Below are positions 50,888-61,314 of a stretch of 64,000 nucleotides of DNA, in pieces. The stretch's first letter is position 1, and the number at the start of each line of letters is the position of its first letter. This stretch comes from Prochlorococcus sp. AG-363-P06 (GTDB lineage: Bacteria > Cyanobacteriota > Cyanobacteriia > PCC-6307 > Cyanobiaceae): contig QCGD01000001.1 of the NCBI GenBank assembly GCA_003280025.1, forward strand, positions 186,001 through 250,000. The letters are read 5' to 3'. The notes under the pieces are model-generated. The model did no database searches, had not been told where the DNA came from, and saw only the letters and a list, made by a program, of their open reading frames with translations. The position numbers and the translations under genes were made by a program.

Positions 50888-50982
50888 ATCAATAATTATA
50901 TTTAATCACCTTTTATAGCTAATAATCTTTCTTGTAGAAAATTCCTCTCTTAAAATTTATGATAATAGGCTAAAAATATTTT

Positions 50983-51711
50983 ATGAACTTTAAAGTTATT
51001 AAATTGAGAAGATCTAGTGAAAGATTTATATCAAGTAGAGAATGGCTTAAGTCAATGCATTCATTTTCTTTTGCTGAACATAGAGATCCATCTTGGGACA
51101 ATTTTGGGAAAATTAGAGTCATAAATGAAGATATTATTTCTCCTAATTCTGGGTTTGCCAGCCATTCGCATTCCAATATGGAGATAATTACTGTTGTCAC
51201 AAAAGGTGCAATAACTCATAGAGATTCATTAAATAACTTAGGAAAAATTTGTGAAAATGAAGTTCAAGTAATGTCTGCTGGTACTGGAATCTCACATAGT
51301 GAGCAAAATGAAGAAAATAAAATCTGTAAGTTGTTTCAGATTTGGATATTCCCGAATCTAAAGAATCTCAAACCAGATTATAAGCAAAGGTCAATTGAAA
51401 AAACTTTTGGGGAACATCTTATTATTTCGTCAGAGCCTAAGAGAAATAAACTTTTTATTAATCAAGATATTGCTATATGGCGATGTAGATATAAGCCTCT
51501 CAAAGAAAAACATTTGCCCTCAGAAATAAAAAAATTTAATTGGATACAAATAATTGATGGTGATTTACTTCTAAGGTCTAAATATAATTCTTTAGATGTT
51601 GGTCTATCTTCGGGGGATGGTTTGGGGTTTGAGGCCTCTAATGCCAAAGATTTTTCTATAGAAACTGAAGAAGAAGTAGATTTTCTTTTGATTTCGATGG
51701 CGTCTTTATAG
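50983..51711 (+). CDS. Pirin-family bicupin
   Basis: 242 aa. Pirin hallmarks: SFSFAEHRDP, FASHSHSNMEIITVVTKGAI (metal-binding H-x-H and E), HRDSLNN, MSAGTGISHSEQNE. YhaK/YhhW-type pirins are iron-binding and some oxidise quercetin. Length normal. Confidence 0.9.
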   Translation: MNFKVIKLRRSSERFISSREWLKSMHSFSFAEHRDPSWDNFGKIRVINEDIISPNSGFASHSHSNMEIITVVTKGAITHRDSLNNLGKICENEVQVMSAGTGISHSEQNEENKICKLFQIWIFPNLKNLKPDYKQRSIEKTFGEHLIISSEPKRNKLFINQDIAIWRCRYKPLKEKHLPSEIKKFNWIQIIDGDLLLRSKYNSLDVGLSSGDGLGFEASNAKDFSIETEEEVDFLLISMASL

Positions 51712-51714
51712 CTT

Positions 51715-52029
51715 TTATTCTTCAGAGTCTTTGTTAAATGCATTAAGTGCCTGTAATGCCATATTAAGATGAACTTCCATAGCTCCCAGAGCAATTAATG
51801 AATTTGAAGATTTATCATTTAATAAATTCTTGTTTCTTTTTGATATTGTTTTGATTACATCCTTGGTTATGTTCTCCCAATTACTAATTAAATCATTAAA
51901 TTCTCTTTTTTCTGTATCATCAATATTTCCTAGGTCATCAGAAAAAGAAACATCTTTTTGTGCGTTAAGCATCAAATAGCTTAATTTTTTATGGCTTATT
52001 GATTGAGGTAAATTGTTAGATTCACTCAT
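51715..52029 (-). CDS. Small helical hypothetical protein
   Basis: 104 aa, soluble: KKLSYLMLNAQKDVSFSDDL, later GAMEVHLNMALQALNAFNKD. Convergent with pirin, 3 bp apart. Unknown. Confidence 0.65.
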   Translation of the reverse strand: MSESNNLPQSISHKKLSYLMLNAQKDVSFSDDLGNIDDTEKREFNDLISNWENITKDVIKTISKRNKNLLNDKSSNSLIALGAMEVHLNMALQALNAFNKDSEE

Positions 52030-52154
52030 TTTTAATACCAGATTTATAATTAAAATCTAACTAATTAACTGTATATTTGCTAGTGATCTATTGGTTGTGA
52101 TGACCGACCAGATTATTAATTCTAAGTATATTAATACTTAACTTTATAATTTAA

Positions 52155-53552
52155 TTAAAATTTTTCTTTAATTAATCTCTTAAAAAAATCACCTCTTTCT
52201 TCATAATTGCTAAATTGATCAAAACTTGAGCATGCTGGTGAGAATAATAATGTATTAACTTTATTCTTTTTTAAATAAGGGAAAATAAACTTTATTAATT
52301 CTGTTAGATCTGGAAATTCAAAAATATCTTTTGTAAATCCACCATCAATTAGCCCTTTTTTTAGAATTTTTGAGCTCTCTCCAAAAAGAAAAACAGTTTT
52401 GGCTTTTGTATTTAAAACTTTTATCCATTCACTATATTGATGGCCTTTGAGTCTCCCTCCGGAAATTATTATTAGTTCACCATTAATTGACTTTATTCCG
52501 GCAATAGAAGAATCAAAGTTTGTAGATTTACTGTCGTTAATTATTTCCAGATCATTTTGTTTATAAATTGTTTCTAATCTATGAGGGAGTTGTTTATAAC
52601 TAGATAAGGAATCATTAATATTTTTTGCAGATAAACCAATTTTTCTTGCTGCAGCAATAGCTAATAAGAGATTTTGAAAATTATGATTCCCTTTTAAAAT
52701 AAAATTATCAAGCTTAAAAAGTCTTTCATTTCTCTCTAGGATATATTCTTGATCATCTATACAATAATCACATTTTTCTATAGCTGATTTATTTAAAAAA
52801 GTTGTGACCCAAATTCCATCTGAGAGAGATTGATAGTTTCTTCTTAAGTTTTCATCGTCATAATTATAAATTCTAAATTCTGAATTTTTTAGTAAACTTT
52901 TTTTTATTTTAAAATAATTTTCAAGGGTTTTATGTCTTTCAAGATGATCCTCTGTGAAGGTAGTCCAAATTCCAATTTTAGGTTTCACTTCGGGAGCTAT
53001 TTCTATTTGATAACTGCTTAATTCAGCTACAACCCAGTCAATTTTCTCATGTTTTTTAGCATGAGCATATTTACATAATGGAGTGCCAATATTACCAGCA
53101 AATGGAGCAAATAAATTATTTTTGCATAGTATATGGCTTAGTAAGTGAGTAACGGTAGTTTTCCCATTAGTGCCTGTAATCCCGATCCAATTTGTATCAT
53201 TTAAACTTGCCCATGCAATATTTACTTCTCCGATTACTTTGACCCCATTTTGTTTTAGTTTAAGTACCGTTTGATGATCACTAGGTATTGATGGACTTAC
53301 AACAACAGATTCAATTTCTTTTAACCATGGATTAATTTCTTCAAATATAAATTCTTTATTGATAGAAACAAATATATCCAGTTTTTCGAGCTCTTTTTTT
53401 CTTTCTAAGATTTCTTTACTATGGTTACTTTCCCAAACAATTACTCTTTTATTTATGCTTCTTAAAAACTTAGCAGCCCAAAATCCAGATTTTCCTAATC
53501 CAATAACAAAATTGGTCTTTTTGGGTTTACTTAAATAATTATTATCTTTCAT
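52155..53552 (-). CDS. murD: UDP-N-acetylmuramoylalanine--D-glutamate ligase
   Basis: 465 aa Mur ligase. Rossmann-like N-terminus ([16 protein letters not shown]), ATP loop [15 protein letters not shown] (about 127-141), [24 protein letters not shown], and C-terminal [20 protein letters not shown] with [11 protein letters not shown]. It adds D-Glu to UDP-MurNAc-L-Ala in peptidoglycan synthesis. Full length; no neighbouring mur genes. Confidence 0.93.
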   Translation of the reverse strand: MKDNNYLSKPKKTNFVIGLGKSGFWAAKFLRSINKRVIVWESNHSKEILERKKELEKLDIFVSINKEFIFEEINPWLKEIESVVVSPSIPSDHQTVLKLKQNGVKVIGEVNIAWASLNDTNWIGITGTNGKTTVTHLLSHILCKNNLFAPFAGNIGTPLCKYAHAKKHEKIDWVVAELSSYQIEIAPEVKPKIGIWTTFTEDHLERHKTLENYFKIKKSLLKNSEFRIYNYDDENLRRNYQSLSDGIWVTTFLNKSAIEKCDYCIDDQEYILERNERLFKLDNFILKGNHNFQNLLLAIAAARKIGLSAKNINDSLSSYKQLPHRLETIYKQNDLEIINDSKSTNFDSSIAGIKSINGELIIISGGRLKGHQYSEWIKVLNTKAKTVFLFGESSKILKKGLIDGGFTKDIFEFPDLTELIKFIFPYLKKNKVNTLLFSPACSSFDQFSNYEERGDFFKRLIKEKF

Positions 53553-53901
53553 TAAATTTTAAATTAGATTAATAATAATGTCTTTAGGCATTTATTCAAT
53601 CATGAACTAATAATTTATCCTAGGATGTTTTTCTTAATCAAAGACATTAAAGGAAAGATAATGCTAAATATTGATTCTCTTGGTTTTATAAAAAATGAGA
53701 GAGAAATGCTCCAGGTGATTTATTAGAAAAGTTCTTAACTCCATCAAAGGTTTAGAGCGATTTTCAATGAAATCTTGATGGTTTTATTCAACTATCAAAA
53801 AGTTTGATGAAAAAATTATGTCGCTAATTTAATTTATGAAACTCGCAGAGAGCAAGTTTTATATTTTGAATTACTTTCTTAAATTAGTAAAAATGAAAAA
53901 C
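53553..53901. other. Intergenic with possible decayed coding sequence
   Basis: The plus strand near 53660-53755 reads GFIKNEREMLQ in one frame and PGDLLEKFLTPSKV in the next, as though a small gene has suffered a frameshift. No intact ORF. Otherwise featureless. Confidence 0.35.
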
Positions 53902-54831
53902 TTATAAGAAATTACTAATTATTTCAAGACTCTTCTCCCATAAATTTTTTCTTTCTTTTTTATTCATAGCGAAAGGAGAAGTAGGAGATAGTTTTGGATG
54001 ACCTCTGAAATTAAATTTAGGACCATAATGATCACCGCCTCTTGCATCTGGTGAAGTAGCTGCAAAAAGTTGAGGTAAAGCACCCATCTCAGCAGATTGA
54101 AAAATAGGACTAAACAAACCCATGGAGAAAGTTTCGATTGGGCTGGGTTTAGGTTTTTGAGCAGTAAAAAGATTTGTTTTTGCTATTCCTGGGTGAGCAG
54201 CTAAAGAAAGTATATTTTTGTGTTTTAAGTTTTCATTTAGTTCCAAAGCGAACATTACATTTGCCAATTTGCTATTGGAGTAAGACTCCCATTTATTGTA
54301 ATAGTTTTCTGCCCTGAGATTTCCCCATCCAACTTTGCCAAAAAATTGTGCCCCAGAAGTAACTGTTACAATTCTAGATTTTTCTCTTTTTTCAATTAAA
54401 GGAAGTAGCTTTAATGTCAAAAGCATATGAGCTAGATGATTTACTGCAAACTGTATTTCATATCCTTGAGCACTTAGTGTTCTTGGAGGGTGCATTATGC
54501 CTGCATTATTGATTAATAAATCGAGATTTTCAAAATTATCAAAGATTTTAGGCTGAACTGCAACAACATTATTAAAATCTGACAAATCTAATTCTAGTGG
54601 AGTAAATATTCCATGAGGATTAAACGCTCTAAGTTTTTTTATAGTTTGATTAGACTTTTCAAGGGTTCTACATGCAACGATTACATCAGCATTTTTCTCG
54701 GCAAAGGCTTTTGCTGTGAAGTATCCGAGGCCACTATTTGCACCAGTTATAAGTGCTGTTTTGCCTCTTAGATTAGGTATGTCAGATGTTCTCCAATTAG
54801 AAGTTTTAAGTCTAGAAATTGTGGCAGTCAT
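53902..54831 (-). CDS. Short-chain dehydrogenase, retinol/protochlorophyllide-reductase-like
   Basis: 309 aa. TGANSGLGYFTAK (NADP-binding), LINNAGIMHPP, TVTSGAQ with Ser, and YSNSKLAN (Tyr-x3-Lys catalytic). Like many cyanobacterial SDRs annotated as protochlorophyllide reductase relatives, it lacks diagnostic Cys residues of LPOR, so the substrate is uncertain. Confidence 0.88.
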   Translation of the reverse strand: MTATISRLKTSNWRTSDIPNLRGKTALITGANSGLGYFTAKAFAEKNADVIVACRTLEKSNQTIKKLRAFNPHGIFTPLELDLSDFNNVVAVQPKIFDNFENLDLLINNAGIMHPPRTLSAQGYEIQFAVNHLAHMLLTLKLLPLIEKREKSRIVTVTSGAQFFGKVGWGNLRAENYYNKWESYSNSKLANVMFALELNENLKHKNILSLAAHPGIAKTNLFTAQKPKPSPIETFSMGLFSPIFQSAEMGALPQLFAATSPDARGGDHYGPKFNFRGHPKLSPTSPFAMNKKERKNLWEKSLEIISNFL

Positions 54832-55060
54832 TTAGTGATCCTGCAAATTGCTTATAAATGTAATCGAAACGTAATTACTAATTCACTGTAAATACTGGAA
54901 GTAATTATCGTGAGCTAATTTTTTTCTTAGGTAAATCCTTAGCCAGTAAAAATGATCCTTAGATTGCTAAGTATAAATACTTAAATAAGTATTAGTTTTT
55001 TTGATTAATCCACGATGAGAACTGAGGCTAGTTATTTTTACTTAAAGAGATTTTTTCATA

Positions 55061-55615
55061 GTGCTTTCAACAATTCTTACAAAATCGTTTAGTAGAGATA
55101 CTGCTTTATTAATTCTTCGAGTTTTTACAGGTACAGTGCTTATTCATCATGGCTACGAAAAATTAGCAAATATTGAAAATTTTGCAGATGCTTTTGTAAG
55201 ACCTTTACATTTACCATTCCCAATCTTTTTCTCCTATATTGCCGCTTTTTCTGAAATTGGAGGAAGTTGGCTATTAATAATTGGTTTGGCAACAAGATTT
55301 GGTGCTTTAGCTATAGTAGGGACAATTTCAGTAGCGATATATCATGCTCTAGTTACTTCAGGATTCAATATTTTTCTTTTGGAGCTTTTACTTCTATATT
55401 TTGCGTCAGCAAGTTCAATAGTTTTAACAGGCCCTGGAAATTTTTCAATAGATGAAGTTATTATCCGAATTCTTAAATCAGAAGAATCAGAAGCAATTGA
55501 AACTTTATCTAAATCAGCAGTTTCATCTAAGGTAAATCAAGGTAAGCAAAAATATACCAAAGGTAGCTTATTTAAATTTCTTCAAGAGAATATACTTTCA
55601 GACATATCAGGCTAG
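55061..55615 (+). CDS. DoxX-family membrane protein
   Basis: 184 aa from GTG. Four helices with ALLILRVFTGTVLIHHGYEK, FSEIGGSWLLIIGLATRFGA and LLLLYFASASSIVLTGPGNF. DoxX relatives associate with redox or surfactant-like functions; a precise role is unknown. Its last 9 bp overlap a convergent small gene. Confidence 0.85.
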   Translation: MLSTILTKSFSRDTALLILRVFTGTVLIHHGYEKLANIENFADAFVRPLHLPFPIFFSYIAAFSEIGGSWLLIIGLATRFGALAIVGTISVAIYHALVTSGFNIFLLELLLLYFASASSIVLTGPGNFSIDEVIIRILKSEESEAIETLSKSAVSSKVNQGKQKYTKGSLFKFLQENILSDISG

Positions 55616-55780
55616 CTTTTTAGGATAAAGCTTTTTAATAAGCTTATCTCTTCTAAGATTTGTGTTTTTCTTTTCAATTTTAATTCTTATTGTCGCTTCT
55701 GTAAGGCTTATTAAAAGTCCTAAAGCCGTTACCCAAGATAAAAAAATAAAATGTTTTTGAGGAATTTCAGAGAAATCCAT
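55607..55780 (-). CDS. 57-aa membrane protein
   Basis: MDFSEIPQKHFIFLSWVTAL, GLLISLTEATIRIKIEKK and a basic end: one helix plus basic tail. Tail-to-tail overlap with DoxX. Unknown. Confidence 0.6.
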   Translation of the reverse strand: MDFSEIPQKHFIFLSWVTALGLLISLTEATIRIKIEKKNTNLRRDKLIKKLYPKKLA

Positions 55781-55856
55781 AAGAATAATGTTTCTTTATT
55801 TAAAACTGAACGATCGTTATATCTTTTTCAACCTAATTAAACAATTTAGAAATATT

Positions 55857-56408
55857 TTATGGATTAATTTCTATTTGTTTCCATGTATTATTTTTTTTCC
55901 ATAAATATCTTCTGTGAATAGGTTGTTCTAATTTAAGAAGATCTACCGATTCGATTTCAAATTTTAGAACTACAAAATTTTCTGGCTTAGATAGATTGTG
56001 TGGTATTTCATGATTAGATTGAAATTTTGTGTTAATTTTCTCGCCAGGAGATCCCCAGAACCATGAAGATTTTGACTTGTCAGATAATGTATTCCAATAA
56101 TTTCCGTTATTAATCAATTCATTTATTTCTCCTTTGAATCTAAATTGCATTTTGCTTTTTAAAAAAAACCATAAAATTTCTGCATTAGGATTACATTTTA
56201 AATGCTCAATTTTTTCGCTTCTTCTATCTGTAAAAATAATCATTGAAGAATCTTTTTGCCATCCTCTAAAAACAACTGTTCTTAATCTAGGTTCATTTTT
56301 ATCGTTAACTGTAGCAAGCTGAACCCATCTATTAGAAGGAGATTGACCTTCTTTTCTTCTTGAAGATTTTAAATTTTGCCTCCAACTTGGCAAGTTGTTT
56401 TCAAGCAT
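55857..56408 (-). CDS. Pyridoxamine 5'-phosphate oxidase-like FMN protein
   Basis: 183 aa from MLENNLPSWRQNLKSSRR. Split-barrel FMN motifs: RWVQLATVNDKNEPRLRTVV, FTDRRSEKIEHL, EILWFFLKSKMQFRFKGE, and the C-terminal RRYLWKK. This is the Alr4036-type family, often pyridoxamine-oxidase-like but not proven. The ATG at 56408 overlaps the previous gene's stop (ATGCTTGA); the longer frame to 56453 is not used. Confidence 0.85.
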   Translation of the reverse strand: MLENNLPSWRQNLKSSRRKEGQSPSNRWVQLATVNDKNEPRLRTVVFRGWQKDSSMIIFTDRRSEKIEHLKCNPNAEILWFFLKSKMQFRFKGEINELINNGNYWNTLSDKSKSSWFWGSPGEKINTKFQSNHEIPHNLSKPENFVVLKFEIESVDLLKLEQPIHRRYLWKKNNTWKQIEINP

Positions 56409-57018
56409 TAAATTTAGGTAAAATAAGACCAGTTTTTTTCTTGTAATCTTCAAATGAAGCGTATTTTGTAAGTGACTTGTCTTTTTTTTTCATTCTTGGT
56501 AGAAAAACTACAAAGAAAAATATTGCAAGAATTGCAAATGGTATGAAACTCATAGAAAGGATGGCGAATGATAGATAAATTAGTATTTCTCCGAGATAAT
56601 TTGTGTTCCTTATATTTCTGAAGAATCCTTCTTTAATTAAGTCTTTTTTTAATTTCAAAGAAAAATACTTTTGCGTATCACTGGCAAAGTGTAAAAAAAC
56701 ACCAATTATATTTATTGATATAGATGCAGCTATTACGAAATCAGGAACAGATTTCAGAGATGAGATTAGTATATATGGAGCTATCCAGTAACTTCCAAGG
56801 AAAATAAAACCAGTAACTGAAGTTAAAAAATTGATTTTTTCTTTAAAATAAGGATCCGGAAAAATTTTTTCTTTTAGTAACCAAAGTAATCCATAAGTAC
56901 CATGCAAAGCTAAGTAAACTAAAGGACCGATCGTAAAATTATTATAAAAAAACATGAGTCCTAAAACGACAAAAGCCGTCATGCCTTTATGTAGGTTAAT
57001 TAATTGGTTAAGTTTCAT
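56401..57018 (-). CDS. Isoprenylcysteine methyltransferase/DUF1295-like membrane protein
   Basis: 205 aa with several helices and the C-terminal signature GFFRNIRNTNYLGEILIYLS followed by MKKKDKSLTKYASFEDYKKK. This pattern (R--NY-GE) is shared by the ICMT/PEMT/NnrU-type methyltransferases and DUF1295 steroid reductases. Substrate unknown. It forms an operon with the overlapping PNPOx-like gene. Confidence 0.8.
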   Translation of the reverse strand: MKLNQLINLHKGMTAFVVLGLMFFYNNFTIGPLVYLALHGTYGLLWLLKEKIFPDPYFKEKINFLTSVTGFIFLGSYWIAPYILISSLKSVPDFVIAASISINIIGVFLHFASDTQKYFSLKLKKDLIKEGFFRNIRNTNYLGEILIYLSFAILSMSFIPFAILAIFFFVVFLPRMKKKDKSLTKYASFEDYKKKTGLILPKFNA

Positions 57019-57082
57019 TTCTAGCTAATCTAAAAAATGAAATTATTTTATGTGGATATTGATTTGGTTATCTAAATTTTAA

Positions 57083-57154
57083 TGGGCGATACTGGATTCG
57101 AACCAGTGACCACTACCGTGTCGAGGTAGTGCTCTACCACTGAGCTAATCGCCC
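57083..57154 (-). tRNA. trnV: tRNA-Val (GAC)
   Basis: Cloverleaf on the minus strand: acceptor GGGCGAT/ATCGCCC with discriminator A, D-arm AGCTCAGTGGTAGAGC, anticodon stem CTACC/GGTAG with loop TCGACAC (anticodon GAC), T-arm CTGGTTCGAATCCAG. CCA is not encoded, as is usual in cyanobacteria. Confidence 0.97.
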
Positions 57155-57205
57155 TTTTAAAGAGTTTTATTTATAACTCCTTATATGAAAATAGCAGGTT
57201 ACGTT

Positions 57206-57997
57206 TCATTTTCTAAGTAATTTAACTTTCCATCTTTCTCTTTTGGTGATTTCTAAATCTAGAATTTCGACAAAGCCTTTATTTTCTAGTTGAAGTTTAT
57301 CACCTATTTTTAAAGTAATTGTTGGTTTATTTACTTTAGTACCATTTAATCTAAGCACCCCAGTTTCTATCCTTTCTAGTATTTTTGTTCTGGAAATTCT
57401 AAATCCTGCAGAAGCTATAGCATCTAATCTTTTTGAAGCCTCTACAGTATTAATAATTTTTTTTGATCTGCCAACTGGTATTTGTAATTCATTTAAGCTA
57501 ACTATATTTATTTTTACTTTTACGTCTCTTAAATAAAAAAACTTTTCATTTAGATTTTCAATATCTAAATGATCAATAATTCCTTGAGCGCCTCTATCAC
57601 CAATAGTCCAGATATCTCCAATCTTTTCTTCAATTACTCCATTTTGAATGAGGATAGATCTAAAGTCATCTTGTGTAGCATTATCAAATAAAAAATTACC
57701 ACTAATTTTAATTCCTTTTGCGGGAAAATTTTTTATTAGCTCTTCTTCTTCAGGACTATTGTCTTCTCTATAGCATGCTATTTTAGATCTTTGTGCAGAT
57801 TTATATCCTCCATATATAAAGAATTTGAAATCATTTAAATTTTGAAATTCTTTTAGAATCTCTTCGCATACATATGTGGAATTAAAGCCAGTCCAATAAG
57901 TTTCCCAATGTTTTAAAGCTAAATTGGAGATATATATTAATTCCCTAAGTTCTTTTTTGTTATTTGAATTATTTAATAAATTTTTTAGATCAACCAT
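57206..57997 (-). CDS. YlmH-like S4-domain RNA-binding protein
   Basis: 263 aa. The C-terminal S4 domain (ASKRLDAIASAGFRISRTKI, GVLRLNGTKVNKPT, IGDKLQLENKG) is preceded by the YlmH-type N-terminal domain (FFIYGGYKSAQRSKIACYRE). In cyanobacteria this is often called a photosystem II S4-domain protein. It likely binds rRNA or tRNA. It begins directly after the upstream gene's stop. Confidence 0.88.
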   Translation of the reverse strand: MVDLKNLLNNSNNKKELRELIYISNLALKHWETYWTGFNSTYVCEEILKEFQNLNDFKFFIYGGYKSAQRSKIACYREDNSPEEEELIKNFPAKGIKISGNFLFDNATQDDFRSILIQNGVIEEKIGDIWTIGDRGAQGIIDHLDIENLNEKFFYLRDVKVKINIVSLNELQIPVGRSKKIINTVEASKRLDAIASAGFRISRTKILERIETGVLRLNGTKVNKPTITLKIGDKLQLENKGFVEILDLEITKRERWKVKLLRK

Positions 57998-58564
57998 TTA
58001 GTTTTCTAAAAAAATAATATCTTGCGGACCTGATTGTTTTATTAAAGTCCAAGGTAATTCAGATCCAATTTGATTTTCAAGAAGAACAATCCATTTCCCT
58101 TCTTTGTTAAAATTAAAAACTGATCTTAATTCTTTATGTCTATTAAGGTTGATACTTGCAGCAGAGAAAATACTCCCTAAATATCCTGAACCCATTCCTA
58201 AAAGACCTCCTATTAAAGATTCCCCTATATTATTTAATCCAATGAAGCTGAAAGTAGATAAATTAGTCATTTTAGAAAAGGCGATGCCTGCTATAAAACC
58301 AAAAGGCATTAGCCATCTAGCCATTGCTGCTTGCCTTATTTTTCTATCAAGCTTTGGATTGAGTATTCTTATATTTTCGATTTTGTCTGATCTAAAATAG
58401 TTATTTGAGGTTGAATTTAGTAATTCGTTTTGATCAGGAGTGATTTTTTCTTCAACTGGTGATACCAATATTGCCTCAGAGAGCAACACTGACTTTTCTT
58501 TGAAAACATTAAATAACTCAATACATTTATCAAGGTTTTCAAATATCAGAATACTTTTAGTCAA
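57998..58564 (-). CDS. Cyanobacterial membrane-associated hypothetical protein
   Basis: 188 aa. Middle Gly-rich hydrophobic segment (ARWLMPFGFIAGIAFSKMTN, GESLIGGLLGMGSGYLGSIF) and flanking soluble parts. It abuts the S4-domain gene with no gap (operon). Conserved-looking; unknown. Confidence 0.7.
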   Translation of the reverse strand: MTKSILIFENLDKCIELFNVFKEKSVLLSEAILVSPVEEKITPDQNELLNSTSNNYFRSDKIENIRILNPKLDRKIRQAAMARWLMPFGFIAGIAFSKMTNLSTFSFIGLNNIGESLIGGLLGMGSGYLGSIFSAASINLNRHKELRSVFNFNKEGKWIVLLENQIGSELPWTLIKQSGPQDIIFLEN

Positions 58565-58663
58565 ATTTCATTCCTCAAATGTTTGTGTGTTATTCAAATT
58601 AATAAAATAAGATACATATACTATAGATTAAGTTAAAGTAAAAGATTAAAGAATAACTCTTAA

Positions 58664-60250
58664 ATGACAAAAGTTCTAATTACAGATCCAATAGATCAAA
58701 AAGGAATTGATATTCTTTCACAAGTAGCCCAAGTTGATCAGAGAATAGGAATCTCAAACACAGAATTAGCATCAATTATCAATGAATACGATGCTTTAAT
58801 GATTCGCTCTGGCACTCAAGTAACAGAGGCAGTTATTAACTCTTCAAAGAAACTTAGAATAATTGGTAGAGCTGGTGTGGGAGTGGATAATGTAGATGTT
58901 AAAGCTGCAACTCAAAAAGGTGTACTTGTAGTAAATTCACCTGGAGGTAATACTATAGCTGCTGCTGAACATACTATAGCTATGATGTTGGCATTATCTA
59001 GAAATATCCCAATTGCTAATAGCAGTACTTTCTTGGGTAAATGGGAAAGAAAGAAATTTGTTGGTAATGAGCTTTTTAAGAAAAAATTAGGTGTTGTAGG
59101 TTTAGGCAAAATAGGCACACATGTAGCTAAAGTCGCTAATGCACTTGGAATGGATGTATATGGATACGATCCATTTGTCGCAACTGAAAGAGCACAACAA
59201 TTACAAGTGAAACTTTCTGAATTAGATCTTTTGTTTCAAGAATCTGACTACGTAACCTTACATTTACCTCGCACACCTGAGACAGAAAATTTAGTTGATA
59301 TGCAGGTATTAAAAAGTATGAAAAAAAGTGCAAAACTCATTAATTGTGCTCGAGGAGGAATAATTGATGAAAAAGCTTTAGCAGAAGCGTTGAATAAATC
59401 ATTGATAGGAGGTGCCGCAATAGATGTTTTCTCAGAAGAACCACTATCCTCTACTTCGCCACTACTTAAAGTAGATAAAAATCTTATTCTTACCCCTCAC
59501 TTGGGCGCATCTACAATAGAAGCTCAAGAAAATGTAGCTGTTGATGTTGCGGAACAAATAAGAGATGTTTTGCTTGGCCTATCTGCTAGAACTGCGGTGA
59601 ATATTCCTGGTTTAAGTCCTGACATTATGGATAGTCTAAAACCTCATTTGCAGTTGGCCGAAACAATGGGTCTTCTTATAAGCCAGCTTTCTGGAGGGCA
59701 GATTCAAAAATTAGAGGTAAAGCTTCAAGGTGAATTTGTTCAACATCCCTCCCAACCATTAATAATAGCTAGTCTAAAAGGTCTACTAAGTAAGGCCCTG
59801 GGAGATAGGATAAATTATGTGAATGCTTCTTTAGAGGCAGATTCAAGAGGTATTTTGGTTGAGGAGAGTAAAGATGAGGCAAGACCAGAATTCGCAAGCG
59901 GATCACTTCAGTTAACTTCTTATGGAGATAATGGTGAACATAGTGTTGCAGGAAGCATTTTTGCGGATGGGGAACTAAGAATTATTAGTATTGATCAATA
60001 TCCAGTTAATGTCTCGCCGAGTAGATATATGTTAGTTACTAGGCATAGAGATATGCCAGGAATTATAGGCAAGTTGGGATCTTTATTGGGTAGCTATAAT
60101 GTAAATATTGCTTCCATGCAAGTTGGGCGCAAAATTGTTAGAGGAGAAGCGGTTATGGTGCTTAGTATTGATGATCCAATACCTAATGATTTGCTTGAGT
60201 CTATTATTGAAGTTGAGGGGATTACTAGTGCAAATCCCGTGACTTTATAA
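58664..60250 (+). CDS. serA: D-3-phosphoglycerate dehydrogenase
   Basis: 528 aa. Oxidises 3-phosphoglycerate to 3-phosphohydroxypyruvate, the first step of serine synthesis, in the cytoplasm. Visible: IRSGTQVTEAVI, RIIGRAGVGVDNVD, NAD loop GVVGLGKIGTHVA (about 144-156), NCARGGIIDEKALAEAL, HLGASTIEAQENVAVD (catalytic His), and a C-terminal ACT domain (SRYMLVTRHRDMPGIIGKLG). The length is that of the long bacterial form. prmA follows 18 bp later. Confidence 0.96.
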   Translation: MTKVLITDPIDQKGIDILSQVAQVDQRIGISNTELASIINEYDALMIRSGTQVTEAVINSSKKLRIIGRAGVGVDNVDVKAATQKGVLVVNSPGGNTIAAAEHTIAMMLALSRNIPIANSSTFLGKWERKKFVGNELFKKKLGVVGLGKIGTHVAKVANALGMDVYGYDPFVATERAQQLQVKLSELDLLFQESDYVTLHLPRTPETENLVDMQVLKSMKKSAKLINCARGGIIDEKALAEALNKSLIGGAAIDVFSEEPLSSTSPLLKVDKNLILTPHLGASTIEAQENVAVDVAEQIRDVLLGLSARTAVNIPGLSPDIMDSLKPHLQLAETMGLLISQLSGGQIQKLEVKLQGEFVQHPSQPLIIASLKGLLSKALGDRINYVNASLEADSRGILVEESKDEARPEFASGSLQLTSYGDNGEHSVAGSIFADGELRIISIDQYPVNVSPSRYMLVTRHRDMPGIIGKLGSLLGSYNVNIASMQVGRKIVRGEAVMVLSIDDPIPNDLLESIIEVEGITSANPVTL

Positions 60251-60268
60251 ATAAAATCTAATCAATTA

Positions 60269-61174
60269 ATGGCAAAAAAAGATTGGTATAAACTAACCTT
60301 TGAAATTGAAAGTAATTCAGAAGAAATCCTCATTTGGAAATTGAATAATATAGGTATTTTTAGTTATTCATTTGAATATTTATTTAAAACTGCATATAAA
60401 AAAAAAGTAAATATTTGGCTTCCGATTGCAGACTGGGATGAGATTGCAAGAAATGATCTAGAATTTATAATTAGCAAACTTTTACAAATAAATGACTTTG
60501 CTAATAATTTTTTTGATTGGAGTGTTATTGAAGAAGAAAACTGGTTAACAAGTTGGAAGAAATATTGGGGGCCAGAAGTAGTAGGGAAGAATTTACTTAT
60601 ATTGCCTTTTTGGATAAATGTGGATGAAAAATTTAAAAATAAGAAAATTATAAAAATAGATCCTGGAGCAGCATTTGGGACTGGAAGCCATCCCTCTACA
60701 TATCTTTGTTTAGAAAAAATGGAACATATTTCTTTATCTGGTCAAAAGGTATTAGATATTGGAAGTGGAAGTGGTATTTTGAGTGTTACTGCGAGATCTC
60801 TGGGAGCTAAAGAAATTTGTGCTATTGATAATGATTATCTTGCAATAAATTCTACTAGATCAAATTTTCAACTAAATTTCGGTAATTTAGACAACATTAA
60901 TACATATTTAGGATCATTTAATGAGGTGAAGAGTGAATATTTACTGAATGGATTTGATGTTATTTTATGTAATATCCTTGCTGAAGTAATAAAAGACATA
61001 ATCCCTGATATGAGTATGTGTTTAAAAAATAATGGGATAGTTATACTGAGCGGAATTTTAAATTCACAAAAAGATGAAATTATAAAAATGTTGAGTCTCA
61101 ATAAATTTACATTAATTGATGTATCCTCTCGAAAGGATTGGGTGAGTATTTCCGCAAAAAAGCTAGAAACCTAA
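60269..61174 (+). CDS. prmA: Ribosomal protein L11 methyltransferase
   Basis: 301 aa SAM-dependent methyltransferase that trimethylates L11. Motifs: [20 protein letters not shown] (PrmA-specific loop), [20 protein letters not shown] (motif I), ICAIDND, and [12 protein letters not shown] (N-x-L post-motif). Downstream of serA with an 18-bp gap. Confidence 0.95.
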   Translation: MAKKDWYKLTFEIESNSEEILIWKLNNIGIFSYSFEYLFKTAYKKKVNIWLPIADWDEIARNDLEFIISKLLQINDFANNFFDWSVIEEENWLTSWKKYWGPEVVGKNLLILPFWINVDEKFKNKKIIKIDPGAAFGTGSHPSTYLCLEKMEHISLSGQKVLDIGSGSGILSVTARSLGAKEICAIDNDYLAINSTRSNFQLNFGNLDNINTYLGSFNEVKSEYLLNGFDVILCNILAEVIKDIIPDMSMCLKNNGIVILSGILNSQKDEIIKMLSLNKFTLIDVSSRKDWVSISAKKLET

Positions 61175-61314
61175 TTTATTTATAAGTTTTTCTTATGAAT
61201 CCCCTTTAATACATTTTATTGTGTCATTTTTTACTTCAAAATCTCACATATCGGCCGAATCAATGTTAAAAATGTATTTATAGGTATTAACAACCAACAA
61301 ATTTTTTTATTTAA

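Noticed and set aside
53902-54831. Light-dependent protochlorophyllide reductase
   Set aside because: It has SDR motifs, but I could not identify the substrate-binding cysteine pattern expected of LPOR, so only a general SDR call is made.
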